Below, one piece after another: positions 59,086-64,000 of a DNA stretch of 64,000 nucleotides. Position 1 is the first letter of the stretch. Every line of letters starts with the position of its first letter. Below the pieces are notes generated by a model, which ran no database searches, was not told the origin of the DNA, and saw only the letters and a list, made by a program, of their open reading frames with translations. This DNA comes from Druceiella hillmani (taxonomy: Eukaryota; Arthropoda; Insecta; Lepidoptera; Hepialidae). The stretch is from assembly GCA_039881145.1 (NCBI GenBank), contig JAYKKI010000064.1, positions 4,335,001-4,399,000 on the forward strand. The letters are read 5' to 3'. The translations under genes were made by a program, and so were the position numbers.

Positions 59086-59327
59086 AACGGAAAGTTTTAT
59101 TGTGATTATATTGCTTTAAAATTAAGTGAACTAGTATTTTTTTGACTCAAATTTTATTATTTAATGAAAGTATTTACTTTTGCATGGAGAATATTTAGCT
59201 ATATCGGTAATCTCTAAATAATGCGATCCTTTAATTGAAATACATGCAACATTAGTTTTTCCCAATCCCAACCTGCATCGAAATGGCGTATTTTGTCATA
59301 CGATAAATGGGTGGCAAATACCGTTAC

Positions 59328-62300
59328 CTATCTATCGCAAAGATTAACGCAACATGTATCTATCTATCGCAAAGACTATCACAACATATATCTATCTATC
59401 GTAAATACTATTGCGACATATATCTATCTATCGCAAAGGCTATCACAACATATATCTATCTATCGTAAATACTATTGCGACATATATCTATCTATCGCAA
59501 AGGCTATCACAACATATATCTATCTATCGTAAATACTATTGCGACATATATCTATCTATCGCAAAGGCTATCACAACATATATCTATCTATCGTAAATAC
59601 TATTGCGACATATATCTGTCTATCGCAAAGGCTATCACAACATATATCTATCTATCGTAAATACTATTGCGACATATATCTGTCTATCGCAAAGGCTATC
59701 ACAACATATATCTATCTATCGTAAATACTATTGCGACATATATCTATCTATCGCAAAGGCTATCACAACATATATCTATCTATCGTAAATACTATTGCGA
59801 CATATATCTGTCTATCGCAAAGGCTATCACAACATATATCTATCTATCGTAAATACTATTGCGACATATATCTATCTATCGCAAAGGCTATCACAACATA
59901 TATCTATCTATCGTAAATACTATTGCGACATATATCTATCTATCGCAAAGTCTATCACAACATATATCTATCTATCGTAAATACTATTGCGACATATATC
60001 TGTCTATCGCAAAGGCTATCACAACATATATCTATCTGTCGTAAATACTATTGCGACATATATCTATCTATCGCAAAGGCTATCACAACATATATCTATC
60101 TATCGTAAATACTATTGCGACATATATCTATCTATCGCAAAGGCTATCACAACATATATCTATCTATCGTAAATACTATTGCGACATATATCTATCTATC
60201 GCAAAGGCTATCACAACATATATCTATCTATCGTAAATACTATTGCGACATATATCTGTCTATCGCAAAGGCTATCACAACATATATCTATCTATCGTAA
60301 ATACTATTGCGACATATATCTATCTATCGCAAAGGCTATCACAACATATATCTATCTATCGTAAATACTATTGCGACATATATCTGTCTATCGCAAAGGC
60401 TATCACAACATATATCTATCTATCGTAAATACTATTGCGACATATATCTATCTATCGCAAAGGCTATCACAACATATATCTATCTATCGTAAATACTATT
60501 GCGACATATATCTATCTATCGCAAAGGCTATCACAACATATATCTATCTATCGTAAATACTATTGCGACATATATCTGTCTATCGCAAAGGCTATCACAA
60601 CATATATCTATCTATCGTAAATACTATTGCGACATATATCTATCTATCGCAAAGGCTATCACAACATATATCTATCTATCGTAAATACTATTGCGACATA
60701 TATCTATCTATCGCAAAGGCTATTACAACATATATCTATCTATCGTAAATACTATTGCGACATATATCTATCTATCGCAAAGGCTATCACAACATATATC
60801 TATCTATCGTAAATACTATTGCGACATATATCTGTCTATCGCAAAGGCTATCACAACATATATCTATCTATCGTAAATACTATTGCGACATATATCTATC
60901 TATCGCAAAGGCTATCACAACATATATCTATCTATCGTAAATACTATTGCGACATATATCTGTCTATCGCAAAGGCTATCACAACATATATCTATCTATC
61001 GTAAATACTATTGCGACATATATCTATCTATCGCAAAGGCTATCACAACATATATCTATCTATCGTAAATACTATTGCGACATATATCTGTCTATCGCAA
61101 AGGCTATCACAACATATATCTATCTATCGTAAATACTATTGCGACATATATCTGTCTATCGCAAAGGCTATCACAACATATATCTATCTATCGTAAATAC
61201 TATTGCGACATATATCTATCTATCGCAAAGGTTATCACAACATATATCTATCTATCGTAAATACTATTGCGACATATATCTATCTATCGCAAAGGCTATC
61301 ACAACATATATTTATCTATCGTAAATACTATTGCGACATATATCTATCTATCGCAAAGGCTATCACAACATATATCTATCTATCGTAAATACTATTGCGA
61401 CATATATCTGTCTATCGCAAAGGCTATCACAACATATATCTATCTATCGTAAATACTATTGCGACATATATCTATCTATCGCAAAGGCTATCACAACATA
61501 TATCTATCTATCGTAAATACTATTGCGACATATATCTGTCTATCGCAAAGGCTATCACAACATATATCTATCTATCGTAAATACTATTGCGACATATATC
61601 TATCTATCGCAAAGGCTATCACAACATATATCTATCTATCGTAAATACTATTGCGACATATATCTGTCTATCGCAAAGGCTATCACAACATATATCTATC
61701 TATCGTAAATACTATTGCGACATATATCTATCTATCGCAAAGGCTATCACAACATATATCTATCTATCGTAAATACTATTGCGACATATATCTATCTATC
61801 GCAAAGGCTATCACAACATATATCTATCTATCGTAAATACTATTGCGACATATATCTATCTATCGCAAAGGCTATCACAACATATATCTATCTATCGTAA
61901 ATACTATTGCGACATATATCTGTCTATCGCAAAGGCTATCACAACATATATCTATCTATCGTAAATACTATTGCGACATATATCTATCTATCGCAAAGGC
62001 TATCACAACATATATCTATCTATCGTAAATACTATTGCGACATATATCTGTCTATCGCAAAGGCTATCACAACATATATCTATCTATCGTAAATACTATT
62101 GCGACATATATCTATCTATCGCAAAGGCTATCACAACATATATCTATCTATCGTAAATACTATTGCGACATATATCTGTCTATCGCAAAGGCTATCACAA
62201 CATATATCTATCTATCGTAAATACTATTGCGACATATATCTATCTATCGCAAAGGCTATCACAACATATATCTATCTATCGTAAATACTATTGCGACATA

Positions 62301-64000
62301 TATCTATCTATCGCAAAGGCTATCACAACATATATCTATCTATCGTAAATACTATTGCGACATATATCTGTCTATCGCAAAGGCTATCACGATATATATC
62401 TATCTATCGTAAATACTATTGCGACATATATCTGTCTATCGTAAATACTATTGCGACATATATCTGTCTATCGCAAAGGCTATCACGATATATATCTATC
62501 TATCGTAAATACTATTGCGACATATATCTGTCTATCGTAAATACTATTGCGACATATATCTGTCTATCGCAAAGGCTATCACAACATATATCTATCTATC
62601 GTAAATACTATTGCGACATATATCTGTCTATCGCAAAGGCTATCACGATATATATCTATCTATCGTAAATACTATTGCGACATATATCTGTCTATCGTAA
62701 ATACTATTGCGACATATATCTGTCTATCGCAAAGGCTATCACGATATATATCTATCTATCGTAAATACTATTGCGACATATATCTGTCTATCGTAAATAC
62801 TATTGCGACATATATCTGTCTATCGCAAAGGCTATCACAACATATATCTATCTATCGTAAATACTATTGCGACATATATCTGTCTATCGCAAAGGCTATC
62901 ACGATATATATCTATCTATCGTAAATACTATTGCGACATATATCTGTCTATCGTAAATACTATTGCGACATATATCTGTCTATCGCAAAGGCTATCACGA
63001 TATATATCTATCTATCGTAAATACTATTGCGACATATATCTGTCTATCGTAAATACTATTGCGACATATATCTGTCTATCGCAAAGGCTATCACAACATA
63101 TATCTATCTATCGTAAATACTATTGCGACATATATTTGTCTATCGCAAAGGCTATCACGATATATATCTATCTATCGTAAATACTATTGCGACATATATC
63201 TGTCTATCGTAAATACTATTGCGACATATATCTGTCTATCGCAAAGGCTATCACGATATATATCTATCTATCGTAAATACTATTGCGACATATATCTGTC
63301 TATCGTAAATACTATTGCGACATATATCTGTCTATCGCAAAGGCTATCACAACATATATCTATCTATCGTAAATACTATTGCGACATATATCTGTCTATC
63401 GCAAAGGCTATCACAACATATATCTATCTATCGTAAATACTATTGCGACATATATCTGTCTATCGCAAAGGCTATCACGATATATATCTATCTATCGTAA
63501 ATACTATTGCGACATATATCTGTCTATCGTAAATACTATTGCGACATATATCTGTCTATCGCAAAGGCTATCACGATATATATCTATCTATCGTAAATAC
63601 TATTGCGACATATATCTGTCTATCGTAAATACTATTGCGACATATATCTGTCTATCGCAAAGGCTATCACAACATATATCTATCTATCGTAAATACTATT
63701 GCGACATATATCTGTCTATCGCAAAGGCTATCACAACATATATCTATCTATCGTAAATACTATTGCGACATATATCTATCTATCGCAAAGGCTATCACAA
63801 CATATATCTATCTATCGTAAATACTATTGCGACATATATCTGTCTATCGCAAAGGCTATCACGATATATATCTATCTATCGTAAATACTATTGCGACATA
63901 TATCTGTCTATCGTAAATACTATTGCGACATATATCTGTCTATCGCAAAGGCTATCACGATATATATCTATCTATCGTAAATACTATTGCGACATATATC
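59328..64000. repeat. 64-bp GATA-rich satellite array, open at window end
   Basis: About 73 copies of a 64-bp dimer made of two 32-bp halves: A = CGCAAAGGCTATCACAACAT plus ATATCTATCTAT, and B = CGTAAATACTATTGCGACAT plus ATATCT(A/G)TCTAT. Each half carries two to three TATC (GATA on the other strand). From about 62370 a CACGATAT variant of A appears and the order becomes A'BBA'BBAB, a 256-bp higher-order repeat seen several times. Open frames repeat with the array and are not genes. The array continues beyond 64000. Confidence 0.97.

Noticed and set aside
59293..63884. Dozens of overlapping 61- and 125-codon open frames with Ile/Tyr-Leu-Ser repeats
   Set aside because: They recur with the 64-bp satellite and restart in each unit; 64 is not a multiple of three, so frames cycle and stop. 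They are products of the repeat, not genes.

Overview
This window looks like a piece of an insect nuclear genome, most likely a moth or butterfly. It is AT-rich, contains introns and is crowded with transposon debris and tandem repeats. The only host protein-coding gene I can support is a complete engrailed (en) homeobox gene on the + strand. Its three coding exons lie at 11785-12790, 43783-43883 and 48438-48671, separated by introns of about 31.0 kb and 4.55 kb. The splice junctions are canonical GT-AG, the reading frame stays open across them, and the joined product is 446 residues. It carries the Groucho-binding EH1 motif, the Exd-interacting EH2 motif, a full Q50 homeodomain and the EH5 tail. 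There is no Arg-Ser microexon insertion, which argues for engrailed rather than its paralogue invected. Lepidoptera is suggested by the N-terminus, which resembles what I remember of silkworm En, and by tRNA-derived SINEs whose tail resembles lepidopteran families. Neither was checked against a database.

Layout. 1-10391 (upstream): hairpin elements, a 136-bp tandem repeat, a foldback element of about 3.7 kb, and a second inverted-repeat pair spanning about 5 kb. Wedged exactly between these two is a 59-bp perfect, inverted copy of the engrailed start-codon region. 10392-11784: promoter and 5' leader. 12791-43782 (intron 1): at least eight tandem arrays (including a 60-bp satellite of 39 units), SINEs, hairpin MITEs, LINE fragments, a 2-kb palindrome, an antisense heat-shock-type core promoter, and two GC-rich islands that are candidate regulatory DNA. 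43884-48437 (intron 2): a decayed mariner, Helitron-like and inverted-repeat debris. 48672-59327: 3' flank with microsatellites and another hairpin MITE. 59328-64000: a GATA-rich 64-bp satellite that runs off the end of the window.

How it fits together. One developmental transcription-factor gene is embedded in repeat-rich DNA. Its exons and splice sites are intact while everything around them has been invaded. Any cis-regulation of en must lie in the proximal promoter and a few unique-sequence islands among the repeats. I saw no CRISPR array, bacterial-type operon or intact tRNA/rRNA gene.
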